Below, piece by piece: positions 8,272 through 16,695 of a DNA stretch of 38,077 nt. Below the pieces are notes generated by a model, which was not told the DNA's origin, made no database searches, and was given only the letters and a program-made list of their open reading frames with translations. A program made the position numbers and the translations under genes. Position 1 is the stretch's first letter; each line of letters begins with the position of its first letter. This stretch comes from Legionellaceae bacterium (GTDB taxonomy: Bacteria > Pseudomonadota > Gammaproteobacteria > Legionellales > Legionellaceae), in contig JASBUC010000014.1 in NCBI GenBank assembly GCA_030148065.1, positions 1 through 38,077 of the forward strand. The letters are read 5' to 3'.

Positions 8272-8505
8272 GGAGTTAAGAAAAGATATCATTAACAGTG
8301 GCTTGAAAAGTACCATAGATTGGCGTTATATGGAACACCATGATAGGATTGTTGGCATAAATTTAGAGGAAACCGGAGTTCTTTTTGTATGTCCATTAGT
8401 GACAGGCGTGGTTATTTTGAATCGGTTAAGCTTAAGTGGCTGTGTTTCGATAGGCTTTTATGCACAATCACAAGTCTCTTAAGCCTCCCTTAAGGATCAT
8501 GTGAG

Positions 8506-11100
8506 ATGATTTTCGCTGAAATTGAAGCAAGACCTCACCCTGACACCGAAGCAATGTCTGAACCCAACCCGCCCGAGTCAAATGTAATTGAAAACCAAGA
8601 CGATGATGAAGGCTCCCCGAGTTCCCCGAGTTCCCCGAGTTCCCTGAGTTCCCTGAGTTCCCTGAGTTTGAATAGTGAAAACTTAGAGTATAATTCTCTA
8701 GCAAGTCATCCCCCTGATTTGGTTCATCATGAATCCAGTATGGTTGATTTAGCGAGCTACCCTGGCGATGTAGACGTTTATCAACCCACAGAACAAGAAG
8801 AATTTACTTTGGGGGATTTACATGGCAACACCCTTAAACTTATCTTTTGCTTAATTAAGTGCGGCATCATGACGCTTGACAAAGGTCGAGACGATTATGA
8901 AAGAATTTATCAGATCTACACAAGTCAGAAGCGATACTTTAAGGCAGTTGAATATAAAAACAGTTTGCAATATTACCAAAGAATAAACCGAGATCGTGTA
9001 GAGCTTGATAAGCAAGCGCTTGATGAGTTTACAGACATTCTTTCAAGAGCAAGGTTTAAGACTATAGGCCTACTTAGGCTAATAGGGGATGAGTTGTGCG
9101 ATCGCGGTAACAGTGATTTGTTGACCATGGTGGTCTTCGATACGCTTAAAAGAAATAATCTTCCCTATAGCATTCAATATTCAAATCATGGGATCCAAGC
9201 CATTCAGGCCTTTATGAATCTATTGGTTGATGGCTTTTATTACTCATTGAAAATGGCAAGCATGCAAGAGAACTCTCTCATTTCAGCACTAGCCTCTATT
9301 GGAGTAAAAACAAGGTATGTGGGAAGAGTAAAACCTAAAACAACGACGGCTCCTCCGGTGGTGGGTTCAATGGCTCAGAAAACCTCGGTTGAAAGTGAGT
9401 TAATAGATGATCCAAGATGTTGTGAGACCAATAAAAGGGCAGAGCTTCTTCCTTTAATGGACAAAGACACATTTCTTAAAAGTATTAAGTATTCTTACTA
9501 TCCCTCCTTAAAGCTCATTGACTATAGCTTTAATGACTATGGTGAAATCAGTGTGTTCTTTCACGGCTTGACTGGATTCAATGTAGTGAAATCCACTGTT
9601 GACTTACTCAACAACCGAGTTGAAGGGTGTCATCTGGATTTTGATGACAGCTCACCGCTTAAGATTGCAAAAACAATTGATGAAGTGAATGAGATGATTT
9701 ATTCGCTAGTTCATAATCGAAAAATTGATGATGTCTATTACAAGTCCAGTTCGTACAACCCAATTAGTAAGCTTCTATGGTCACGAGAAATAATCGCAAG
9801 CGATGTCTTTGAGACCAGTAGAGGAAAGCCAATAACCATTGTTCATGGGCATGTCGGTGAGGGAATGATGCCAGTCTGGCGTGAGGGACGAGCAGTCAAT
9901 GATAATTTGGACACGCTGCTTGGTAACAATCAAAATACCATTCCAGATGTTGGACAATTTTTAGTAAGGGTTGAAACGGTAAGCAAATTGACTAACCAGT
10001 GTCGTCGATTTAATGAGATAAAAAGAGAGTTTTTAGAGCTCGACCCTGCCTCAAAAGGCTACATAGATCTTTTTTATGATGAGGGTTTGAGTGACAAAGA
10101 GCGTGAATACATTATTGAGAATATGAAACTTGGGCTGCTTATTGCAAACCATGATCAAGCGGCGATTTCACATAATATGATGGTGAGACGTTTTGAGAGT
10201 TTAAAGCATTTATTTTTGGGATCAGAGAGCAGTACTTATTACGTTCTTAAGCTTGAGCGTGATTTTTATGGCATAGACTCTAATGCCTGCACAAGACACG
10301 AGACGATTATATATTTAAGAGAAATTGCCAAAGAGTTTGGGTTGGAGGTTGATGATACGGAAGATGAGAACCCACAAGCATTAGAGCAAGGACTTAATCG
10401 AGATAATTTTGTGCCAAGAAGCAAAGCTGAATTGATGGCAAAAAAAATTCAAGGGAGCTACCGATCGCATCGGGCGCGAATGGATGGGATGGCTTTGATA
10501 GAGAAGCTTAGAATGCTAATACATAGTTCAATCTTGTCCTTTGCAAAAAAAATACACTATCTTGCTATGATGGATAGGTACCAAAAGGCTCTTGAAGAAC
10601 AAGGAGGGTCTTTTGAAGTCATCTTAGAGTCGATTGAAGACAGTAAAGTTGAGTTAATGAAGGATGTAAAACTTGCGAAATTGAAGTCTTATGATCTGAG
10701 ACTATTATCACGGCAAAGAGCTAGTAGAAACAATATGATTGGTTTAACCAGTGCTTATTCCTTGTTGGTTGACTGGGCAAGTCTTAAGCGAAAGCAAGCA
10801 CTGATGAAGGATAAGCTTGAGATGTTTAACCGCCTTTTATCGGATGATAGTAGTAAAAAGGATGAACTAGAAAGAGCTTTAAGAGACGTCGTGCTTGCTT
10901 TTTCTTTGACTCGAAATGCGCTGGCAACGTCTTATTATAGTTCGGAAACAAACTCTGTGGTTGAGTTGATGTTTTTTTTACAACTTAATGATTTTAAGCG
11001 AGTACAGATTGTGTTAGCAGAGAGAACTTTAAAAGAATTTGTCAATGAAGTCATTTATCAACAAAATGAAAAGCATCCAAAAACCTTTAGCCTGATGTAA
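8506..11100 (+). CDS. WipA/WipB-like PPP-family phosphatase effector with an IQ motif
   Basis: An 864-residue protein; AAGGA lies nine bases before the ATG. The full set of PPP-phosphatase metal motifs is present: GDLHGN (103-108), GDELCDRGN (194-202), SNHG (226-229, in place of GNHE), a motif-4-like FHG (His356) and VHGHVGEG (His447/449). The GDLHGNTLKLI and GDELCDRGN wording matches the Legionella Dot/Icm effectors WipA and WipB; WipA is a tyrosine phosphatase. Residues about 36-53 are a Ser-Pro/Leu linker encoded by a 9-bp tandem repeat. After the catalytic domain, residues 648-658 read IQGSYRSHRAR, close to the calmodulin-binding IQ consensus. The rest of the C-terminus is helical and could bind host targets. 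Family assignment is fairly sure; calmodulin binding is an inference. Confidence 0.8.
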   Translation: MIFAEIEARPHPDTEAMSEPNPPESNVIENQDDDEGSPSSPSSPSSLSSLSSLSLNSENLEYNSLASHPPDLVHHESSMVDLASYPGDVDVYQPTEQEEFTLGDLHGNTLKLIFCLIKCGIMTLDKGRDDYERIYQIYTSQKRYFKAVEYKNSLQYYQRINRDRVELDKQALDEFTDILSRARFKTIGLLRLIGDELCDRGNSDLLTMVVFDTLKRNNLPYSIQYSNHGIQAIQAFMNLLVDGFYYSLKMASMQENSLISALASIGVKTRYVGRVKPKTTTAPPVVGSMAQKTSVESELIDDPRCCETNKRAELLPLMDKDTFLKSIKYSYYPSLKLIDYSFNDYGEISVFFHGLTGFNVVKSTVDLLNNRVEGCHLDFDDSSPLKIAKTIDEVNEMIYSLVHNRKIDDVYYKSSSYNPISKLLWSREIIASDVFETSRGKPITIVHGHVGEGMMPVWREGRAVNDNLDTLLGNNQNTIPDVGQFLVRVETVSKLTNQCRRFNEIKREFLELDPASKGYIDLFYDEGLSDKEREYIIENMKLGLLIANHDQAAISHNMMVRRFESLKHLFLGSESSTYYVLKLERDFYGIDSNACTRHETIIYLREIAKEFGLEVDDTEDENPQALEQGLNRDNFVPRSKAELMAKKIQGSYRSHRARMDGMALIEKLRMLIHSSILSFAKKIHYLAMMDRYQKALEEQGGSFEVILESIEDSKVELMKDVKLAKLKSYDLRLLSRQRASRNNMIGLTSAYSLLVDWASLKRKQALMKDKLEMFNRLLSDDSSKKDELERALRDVVLAFSLTRNALATSYYSSETNSVVELMFFLQLNDFKRVQIVLAERTLKEFVNEVIYQQNEKHPKTFSLM
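8613..8666 (+). repeat. In-frame 9-bp tandem repeat (six units)
   Basis: Units CTCCCCGAG, TTCCCCGAG twice and TTCCCTGAG three times run without gaps within the Wip-like gene. They encode SPS/SLS triplets in a linker before the phosphatase domain. Unit number could change by slippage without breaking the frame. Confidence 0.85.
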
Positions 11101-11102
11101 GC

Positions 11103-11783
11103 TTAGAGCACTCGAAGAAAATGAGCGTTTTTATTGAGCCAATCCTTATGTTTTTTTATGTTGGGACAATGTGACTCAACTAAGCGCCAAAATGATTTTG
11201 AATGATTAAACTCTTGCAAATGGCAGAGCTCATGGATAATCACGTATTCAATGGTTTCTATGGGCGCAATCAATAATTTCCAGTTGAGACTGATTTCAGC
11301 ACTAGCAGAACAACTTCCCCAGCGCGCTTTAAACGAACGAATTTTGAGTTGGCTGGGGGTTAGCGTTGTCTTGGTGGCTAGCTTATTGACAAGACTCGGA
11401 AAAAGTAAAGCTGCTTCTTTTTGAAAGTATCGTTGCAGGACTCTTCTGATCGCTTCTTTGCAAGGCGTTGGGTGATGTACTCTAAAAGTCTGTTTTTCTA
11501 GCAAATGAAAAGAAGTACCTTGATGGATAATAAGCTCTCGTTCTTGCCCTAAGAACAAAAACTTATCTTTGTGTTTAAAGTTAAAGGCTTGAGATCGCTC
11601 TTGTAAGCGTTTTTCAACCCAAGCCCAATGCTCTTCAACAAAGCGTTTAATGTATTTTTCGCTGACTGAAAAGGGAGCCTTAATACAAATGCTGTTAGCT
11701 TCAACCTGTAGCCTAATCGTTTTTAGCCGCTTTTGTCGAATAAGAGTCGTTTCAAGATTATTAATGATAAGGTTTTTTGCCAA
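11103..11783 (-). CDS. YgjP-like metal-dependent hydrolase (DUF45)
   Basis: A 226-residue protein of the YgjP/DUF45 zinc-hydrolase family. The zinc motif is HELCH (184-188, with Glu185 catalytic), and the third ligand is probably His194 in FNHSKSFW. The family signature RWGSCSA and ISLNWKLLIAP precedes it. The N-terminal half (RLQVEANSICIKAPF) is the usual beta-rich domain. The biological substrate is not settled: members have been described as peptidase-like, and YgjP as a nucleotide-hydrolysing enzyme. Its 3' end is two bases from the stop of the convergent phosphatase gene, so no room exists for a separate terminator. The downstream helix-loop ending WLNKNAHFLRVL is normal. Confidence 0.88.
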   Translation of the reverse strand: MAKNLIINNLETTLIRQKRLKTIRLQVEANSICIKAPFSVSEKYIKRFVEEHWAWVEKRLQERSQAFNFKHKDKFLFLGQERELIIHQGTSFHLLEKQTFRVHHPTPCKEAIRRVLQRYFQKEAALLFPSLVNKLATKTTLTPSQLKIRSFKARWGSCSASAEISLNWKLLIAPIETIEYVIIHELCHLQEFNHSKSFWRLVESHCPNIKKHKDWLNKNAHFLRVL

Positions 11784-11808
11784 AGCTTATTGGCTCCTTA
11801 ACACGACG

Positions 11809-11969
11809 ATACCCATGAGACTTCGAAATGCTCTTTTTTAGGTGTGGTTAATTTCATCCCCGCGGCTTTTCTAAAATGAGTCATATCCATAGATCTGGCG
11901 CATCTTCGATAAGACGCTGGGGTGGAATTAAAATCATAAAAACTGTCTTTTTGGAGTCTCATAGGCATA
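11809..11969. repeat. Nested palindrome, diverged member of the palindromic family
   Basis: ATACCCATGAGACTTC at 11809-11824 is nearly complementary to GGAGTCTCATAGGCAT at 11953-11968 (14 of 16 positions). Inside, TTAATTTCATCCCCGCG (11848) is imperfectly complementary to the segment CGCTGGGGTGGAATTAAA (11915). The left tip fits the family pattern: ATACCCAT outside, ATGC at 11828-11831. It fills the gap between the YgjP-like gene and the downstream end of the next minus-strand gene. Confidence 0.6.
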
Positions 11970-11974
11970 GTTTA

Positions 11975-12901
11975 CTATTCTTTACTGGCACTTTGTAGGC
12001 GTGTTTTTAATAGATAAATGGCAGCCTTTTTGCTTCTGTCATCTAAAGAGTTGGAATTGATTAAGTCCAGAGCCGCATTCACATAATCTTCAACTTGTTG
12101 TTGGTTGCTTGTATCATTATCACTGCCTTCTTGCAGAGTTTCTTGATAATTTTTATCAAGCATCGCGGCGGCTTCTTCTAGCTCTTTATCAGATGGTTTG
12201 CTTTTATGGTCCATATTCAATTCACCCACGGCGGCATTGACTTTATTTAGCAATGGCTTCGTTTGATTGGCACTGCTTTTAAGTGCTTTTAGTCGATACT
12301 CATCATCATGACTTTCCCAATATTCTCGGTCTCCTTGGAAGGCAATGACGGTCATTAACACTTTGGGGTTAATGCCTTTAGAAGCAAACAACTTTTTATT
12401 GGTTACTTTAAAGGTCCAGTCGTTTTTTAGTCTAAAAAAGGAACGGTAGAGTTGTGCCATTTCCTTATTAGTTACTGGATCGTAGACGTAGAAAGTCGTG
12501 CCCCAGAAATTCATCTTGGCTGTGGCAAGCTTACTTACCCCGTCTAAGCCAAAGATGTCAAAGGTTGGGAAAAAGACAAAGAGTTGCTCGTCTGCAGCTC
12601 CTAAAAAGCGGTCCATTGGGTCAAAAATATCAAAGTGGACATTAAATGAGAAAAAGCGTGAATACGCCGTGGCTTGCAAATAGTTATAGGGATCGTAGAA
12701 GTCATAGCTTAAGGTGTAGGTATAGGGGTTTCGGTAGAGGCTTCCTACTTTTCGGCTTTTAGTTTCAATGTCATAGCTGGTGGTTAGGCTAAACCAATGC
12801 TCCTTAATGTAGAGAGGCTCATTAATTGGATCATCGGCATAACTTGCAAAGCAAGTAAATAATAATGAAAAGGCTAGAACAAGGTTGGCTATTTTTTTCA
12901 C
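11975..12901 (-). CDS. Secreted beta-rich protein of unknown function
   Basis: The start is GTG at 12901: AGGA lies six bases upstream, and the product then begins with a clean signal peptide (VKKIANLVLAFSLLFTCF, then ASYADD). The mature part is about 285 residues. Residues about 30-180 consist of short alternating aromatic strands (YTYTLSYDFYDPYNYL, FFSFNVHFDIFDPMDRFLG, MNFWGTTFYVYDP). This looks like a beta-barrel of the LURP-one or tubby C-terminal type, as seen in phospholipid-scramblase-like proteins. The C-terminal 120 residues are helical and acidic. It has a periplasmic or exported location. The fold suggestion is from strand pattern only. About 120 bases separate it from the next minus-strand gene upstream, so co-transcription is uncertain. 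Confidence 0.65.
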   Translation of the reverse strand: MKKIANLVLAFSLLFTCFASYADDPINEPLYIKEHWFSLTTSYDIETKSRKVGSLYRNPYTYTLSYDFYDPYNYLQATAYSRFFSFNVHFDIFDPMDRFLGAADEQLFVFFPTFDIFGLDGVSKLATAKMNFWGTTFYVYDPVTNKEMAQLYRSFFRLKNDWTFKVTNKKLFASKGINPKVLMTVIAFQGDREYWESHDDEYRLKALKSSANQTKPLLNKVNAAVGELNMDHKSKPSDKELEEAAAMLDKNYQETLQEGSDNDTSNQQQVEDYVNAALDLINSNSLDDRSKKAAIYLLKTRLQSASKE

Positions 12902-13021
12902 GGTAATTCCTAACAATGGTTGATAATAAACCAATAATGGTAATTGGCAGAGCTTAAGAGAAAATTAAACAACTGCATTTGGGCGCTTGATAAGAGGCCC
13001 TTGTTCCATGACGCTTGGTAT

Positions 13022-13630
13022 TTAAAGGTGAGAAGGGTAGTAGCGAAGCCCAAAAACCAGGCTCTTAGTGCTGGCGATGTGGCCTTCAAAGAGGGTGGTA
13101 TAAGCATTTAGGTTTTCACCATCAATGTAGTTTGCAGTCAAAGTAGCAGATAAACTTCTATCAAGTTTTGTTTCAAGGCCTATAGCGCCCATAAACTTAG
13201 CAGAGGCATCTTCGTGGCTCGTGTTTCTTAAAAGCTCATAGTTTTGAGTGACTGCCGCAACCCCGGCTTTTCCAAAAACTGAGAAAGTAGGCTTTAACTG
13301 AAAGCTAACCACCCCTAGTAAATCAACCACTGTTTGGGTGATGCTTAAGTTGCCAATGGCGGCTTGATCGAAGTATTGCACACCCAACTCACTGCCAACT
13401 CGAACTTTTTGTAGCCCTTTTGGCTTATAATAAGCGCCCCAGAGAGCCCCCAGCATGAAGTCACCAGAATTTGAGTTTATGCCAGAATTATCAGTGTCCA
13501 CGTTGTAATCAACCCAACCTACTTGACCTTCAAAGTATTGACCAACATTTGCTAACTTGTAATTGGCAGCCATAGAGGCACTAGAGAGGATGAATAAAGG
13601 GGCAGCGAGTAATACAGCACTCAATCTCAT
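13022..13630 (-). CDS. Small outer-membrane beta-barrel protein
   Basis: A 202-residue protein with an N-terminal signal peptide (LSAVLLAAPLFILSSASMAA). The rest is alternating amphipathic strands ending in FGLRYYPSHL, suggestive of an eight-stranded outer-membrane barrel (OmpA/OmpW-like superfamily). GGAG precedes the ATG by eight bases. No OmpA-type peptidoglycan domain follows, and no catalytic residues are apparent. Many gammaproteobacterial porin-like proteins of this size have no assigned substrate. Neighbouring genes on the same strand are all envelope proteins or cell-wall enzymes. Confidence 0.7.
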   Translation of the reverse strand: MRLSAVLLAAPLFILSSASMAANYKLANVGQYFEGQVGWVDYNVDTDNSGINSNSGDFMLGALWGAYYKPKGLQKVRVGSELGVQYFDQAAIGNLSITQTVVDLLGVVSFQLKPTFSVFGKAGVAAVTQNYELLRNTSHEDASAKFMGAIGLETKLDRSLSATLTANYIDGENLNAYTTLFEGHIASTKSLVFGLRYYPSHL

Positions 13631-13709
13631 TAGAAGATCTCCATGTGTTAAATTAATAATCCAAGATAAAATTTCTGCCTGTTATTAAAACACTTAAAGG
13701 ATAAAAGTG

Positions 13710-14396
13710 CTAGAAAATTTCAGACGGGGGCATTATATAGATACAAGGTTGGGCTTTTTTATCAAGCCACTTAAGTGTTGCCAATAAATGGTTTCTATCG
13801 GTGGCCACACAGCCTGCTGTTGGTCTATGTTTGTTGCGCCATAAGTGCAAAAAGATGGCACTGCCTTTTCCTGGAATGGCGGGATTCATGTTGTAATTAA
13901 GCACTGCTCCTAATTCGTAGGGCTCAATCAGCATTGGCTCATAGCTTTTTGCATCGGTTTTGCCAACGACCCAGGAATTATACTGAGGGCTTTTCGTATC
14001 ATCGACAAATTTATCCTCAGTGGTTAGAAATCGATAGTCCATTTTTAAAGCCAGCGGCTTGTTGCCAAAGGCTTCTCCAATTGGGTAGAAACCAGTAGGT
14101 GTTTTAAGATCTCCCTCTCTTTTCTCTCCCGGTATTGTGACGCCATTTTTACCAATGACAGCGGCAAACGGCTTTTGGTAGAGTGCGCTCTGCCAGGTTT
14201 CGCTGTGTTTTTGGCAAAGAAGCATGCGGGCATAGAAATCTCTTTGGGGCATCACTAATAACACTTGTTTGGTGTTAGCGGGGATGTCTTTAAGTTTTGC
14301 AAGCGTTGCTTGACAATGATTCACATTGGCAGCGAAGGCGCTGTTAACAAAAAGCAAGATAAGGCTTAGAGCGCAGGTTTTGAATGGGTGAGTCAT
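13710..14396 (-). CDS. YkuD-family L,D-transpeptidase
   Basis: A 228-residue exported protein with an N-terminal signal peptide (CALSLILLFVNSAFAA). The catalytic region carries His184 in IFLHLWRNK and the nucleophile Cys196 in RPTAGCVATD, the two key residues of the YkuD fold. KREGDLKTPTGFYPIGEAFG upstream of it is also family-typical. Such enzymes act in the periplasm, forming 3-3 cross-links in peptidoglycan or attaching and releasing Braun lipoprotein; which one cannot be told here. It starts nine bases after the NlpC/P60-type gene, so the two are almost certainly one operon for cell-wall remodelling. Confidence 0.9.
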   Translation of the reverse strand: MTHPFKTCALSLILLFVNSAFAANVNHCQATLAKLKDIPANTKQVLLVMPQRDFYARMLLCQKHSETWQSALYQKPFAAVIGKNGVTIPGEKREGDLKTPTGFYPIGEAFGNKPLALKMDYRFLTTEDKFVDDTKSPQYNSWVVGKTDAKSYEPMLIEPYELGAVLNYNMNPAIPGKGSAIFLHLWRNKHRPTAGCVATDRNHLLATLKWLDKKAQPCIYIMPPSEIF

Positions 14397-14405
14397 TTGT
14401 TGTCC

Positions 14406-15839
14406 TTAGTCAGTTAATTCATCAAGAAAAATTAATTCAAATAAGCTCTTATCTGCCAGGGAGGTAGCATCGGGCGCTTCCTGATAGGATTTTAAGAGTG
14501 GTAAAAAAAGCGATTGACCAATGACATAGCGCTTGTCACGACTAATTGGTGCAAGGCCCCAGATGTTTTGATACGTCATCGGCTCACCGTGAAAGGTGCC
14601 CTGTTCTTTAATGCCCAAATATAACATAACATGACCATTGAGGTGAATGAGAGTCAACAGTGGTTTACCCTGTTCTTTTAAGCGCTTAAGTCGAAGCTCA
14701 AGACCTTGGTTAGATAAATCAAGTTTTTTACCCATGGCTGCTTGCTTGGACGAGTTTCTTGGTAACCATACACCAAATGGGGCAAATAAGCTTTTAAGCT
14801 CCTGAGAGCAGTCATTAAAAAAGAAAGCACCACCCCAGCCGTAGGGCCGTCCGATGAGTTCTGCTAATAGTTTGCTGACGTTTTCTTTATTGAAGGTTAG
14901 AGGCATAACACGTGCGTTACTTCTAGCAACTAAGCGAGTCTTAATCACAGCATGTTGATGTTCTTTCATTGGGGTTAAGATGTGATAGTTATGTTTGCTT
15001 TTCTTTTTTAAAGGGAAGACAGAACCTACATAGCTAGTTGAGTAGAACGAGTTATCTTGATTTAAAATCACGGCCTCTGTTTTGGTTATGGCTAGCATTC
15101 CATGTTGAGCAGCCTTTTGCCACTCTCTTATAAATCGGCTTGAAGCCCAAGCTAGATCTTCATTTTTTACCCAAGCATAGTAGTCGTCTGGTGTAATGAC
15201 TAAAGACCAGCGTTTATCAAGAGTTGTATGAACCACATAGACTGGGGTTCCGAGCCAAAGAGAGGATTCTTGGAGATTATCAAATGGGAAGCCCTCTCCT
15301 GGTTTGCTAAAATGTTGGAAATCAGGGGAGTTATCTGGCAAGGCGCGCGCTAAGGTATTGTTTGTGATAATGGCGCGTTGCTTGAGGTAAAAGGTGGCAG
15401 TTAGTGCTGAGAGGTGCATGTTCTTACTTATCTGACTGAGCCAAGCCTTGCCATGTTCTTTAAAGTTTTCACCATAATGACGGCTTAGCGGCTCTTTGCC
15501 CTCGTTATCAAAGTCCTTTAGTAGCATTAACTGCTTCTCTTTTATGCTGCTTAAAATCTCAGTTACGTATTGTTCTCCCCAAGGTGAGCGCGCCTCTCTA
15601 TCGCTTTGATAAGTATGTCGATAGTAGGCTTTTAATTGTCTTTGCTGGTAGTCGTGACTAAGTAATGGCGTTTTATAATCGCTTTGTTGACTCTGGAAGT
15701 ACTCATTAATGTTTTGAGAATAATGAGTGATCGGAAAGTCGTAAATGGGTACTTCTAAAGCAAGTGCTTGCTTTGAAAAACAAAAGAACACAAAACAAAG
15801 GAGGGATTTCAAACGTTTAAACGGATTAAAAGTTAGCAT
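14406..15839 (-). CDS. SH3-containing NlpC/P60 peptidoglycan hydrolase
   Basis: A 477-residue exported protein. The signal peptide is about residues 10-28. A long N-terminal helical region (30-180) and SH3-like bacterial segments (about 195-310, including WLGTPVYVVHTT and YYAWVKNEDLAW) precede the NlpC/P60 domain. The catalytic Cys344 lies in RPYGWGGAFFFNDCSQE, and His403 lies in LNGHVMLYLG; LPRNSSKQ is typical of this subfamily. Relatives cleave the gamma-D-Glu to diamino-acid bond in peptide stems. It is the first gene of a two-gene unit with the L,D-transpeptidase. Together they would cut and re-link stem peptides. Confidence 0.9.
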   Translation of the reverse strand: MLTFNPFKRLKSLLCFVFFCFSKQALALEVPIYDFPITHYSQNINEYFQSQQSDYKTPLLSHDYQQRQLKAYYRHTYQSDREARSPWGEQYVTEILSSIKEKQLMLLKDFDNEGKEPLSRHYGENFKEHGKAWLSQISKNMHLSALTATFYLKQRAIITNNTLARALPDNSPDFQHFSKPGEGFPFDNLQESSLWLGTPVYVVHTTLDKRWSLVITPDDYYAWVKNEDLAWASSRFIREWQKAAQHGMLAITKTEAVILNQDNSFYSTSYVGSVFPLKKKSKHNYHILTPMKEHQHAVIKTRLVARSNARVMPLTFNKENVSKLLAELIGRPYGWGGAFFFNDCSQELKSLFAPFGVWLPRNSSKQAAMGKKLDLSNQGLELRLKRLKEQGKPLLTLIHLNGHVMLYLGIKEQGTFHGEPMTYQNIWGLAPISRDKRYVIGQSLFLPLLKSYQEAPDATSLADKSLFELIFLDELTD

Positions 15840-16188
15840 TATCTGGTTTTGGTTGGACTAAATAGCTCAAAATAATATCATGAAGCACTCATAAAGAACA
15901 AGCATCAATGCTTTCATATTGAGCTAGTAGTTAAATTTTCATCTGCACATAGGCGCCCAGAAACAATACAATTTAATCATTCCATAGTGCGTTTGTCTGT
16001 CTTCCCATTCAGATTTATTAGATGAATAAGTAACGGTATAAACCTTCAGGTTTGTGTTCGGTTTGTACCAGAGTCCTCGGCCATGACAGAGTAAGGCATC
16101 AGTCTCGATGCAAGAGTTATTGCCCAAGTTTTGAGATTAAACACAGTGATGTACCTAAACAAGTTCTATGTGGTATATGATGACACTA
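15840..16188. other. Gap with a possible gene fragment
   Basis: The stretch between the NlpC/P60 and tpx genes has only one open frame of note. It runs on the minus strand from 16127 (TTG) to 15939, is 62 codons long, and has four Cys (for example GNNSCIETDALLCHGRGLW and YCFWAPMCR). A stop lies 12 bases upstream, there is no ATG, and no ribosome site is evident, so it may be the tail of a lost secreted protein. I assign nothing to it. Confidence 0.3.
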
Positions 16189-16686
16189 CTACAGTTTATC
16201 TAGGATAGCTTTATAGTTTGGTGCTTTTGTAATATCTGTTACTAACTCTTGGTGGATTATCGTGTGATCAGCATCAAGTAACAGTGTTGCCCTTGCCAAA
16301 AAGCCGATTAGAGGTCCATCAGCAATGGTTACACCATAGTGGGTACCAAAGTTGTTTTTCTGAGCATCAGATAATAGATGTAATTTGTTAGAGTTTAGCT
16401 TTTTCGAAATTCTATATAAGGCAAATGGGGTGTCAGTAGAGACGCCTAAGATGTAAACGTCTTCATTTTTCAAATCCTCTATAAATCTTTCGACTGAACG
16501 AAAGCAAACATCAGTATCTAAACTTGGATAAATATTAATCAGTACCGTTTTGCCTTTATAGTCTGAATCAAGAAAGCGGTGTTGTAAGTTAATGTCCACA
16601 AGCTCAAAATTTGGCGCACGTTCCCCAATGTTTGGTAGCTCTCCAACGGTGTTCATTTCAATGCTATTACAGATAAGTTTACTCAT
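16189..16686 (-). CDS. tpx: Tpx-type thiol peroxidase lacking the usual resolving Cys
   Basis: A 165-residue peroxiredoxin of the Tpx subfamily. The peroxidatic Cys61 is in PSLDTDVCFRSVERF (E. coli Tpx also uses Cys61), and the C-terminal part (YGVTIADGPLIGFLARATLL) is strongly Tpx-like. In E. coli the resolving Cys95 is in RFCGAEGL. The equivalent segment here is YRISKKLN, with Ser94 in place of Cys. The only other Cys is Cys6 at the extreme N-terminus. The enzyme should reduce hydroperoxides, but probably by a 1-Cys route or with Cys6 or another thiol as partner. The stop of the gene upstream is ten bases away, so the two are likely co-transcribed. Confidence 0.88.
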   Translation of the reverse strand: MSKLICNSIEMNTVGELPNIGERAPNFELVDINLQHRFLDSDYKGKTVLINIYPSLDTDVCFRSVERFIEDLKNEDVYILGVSTDTPFALYRISKKLNSNKLHLLSDAQKNNFGTHYGVTIADGPLIGFLARATLLLDADHTIIHQELVTDITKAPNYKAILDKL

Positions 16687-16695
16687 AATATTCTC

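Noticed and set aside
8468-8704. Minus-strand frame with repeated Asn-Ser-Gly units
   Set aside because: It is the complement of the 9-bp tandem repeat in the Wip-like gene and is not independently supported.
15865-15930. Weak inverted repeat ATGAAGCA and TGCTTTCAT
   Set aside because: Short, imperfect, no T-run, no relation to other repeats; likely chance in AT-rich DNA.
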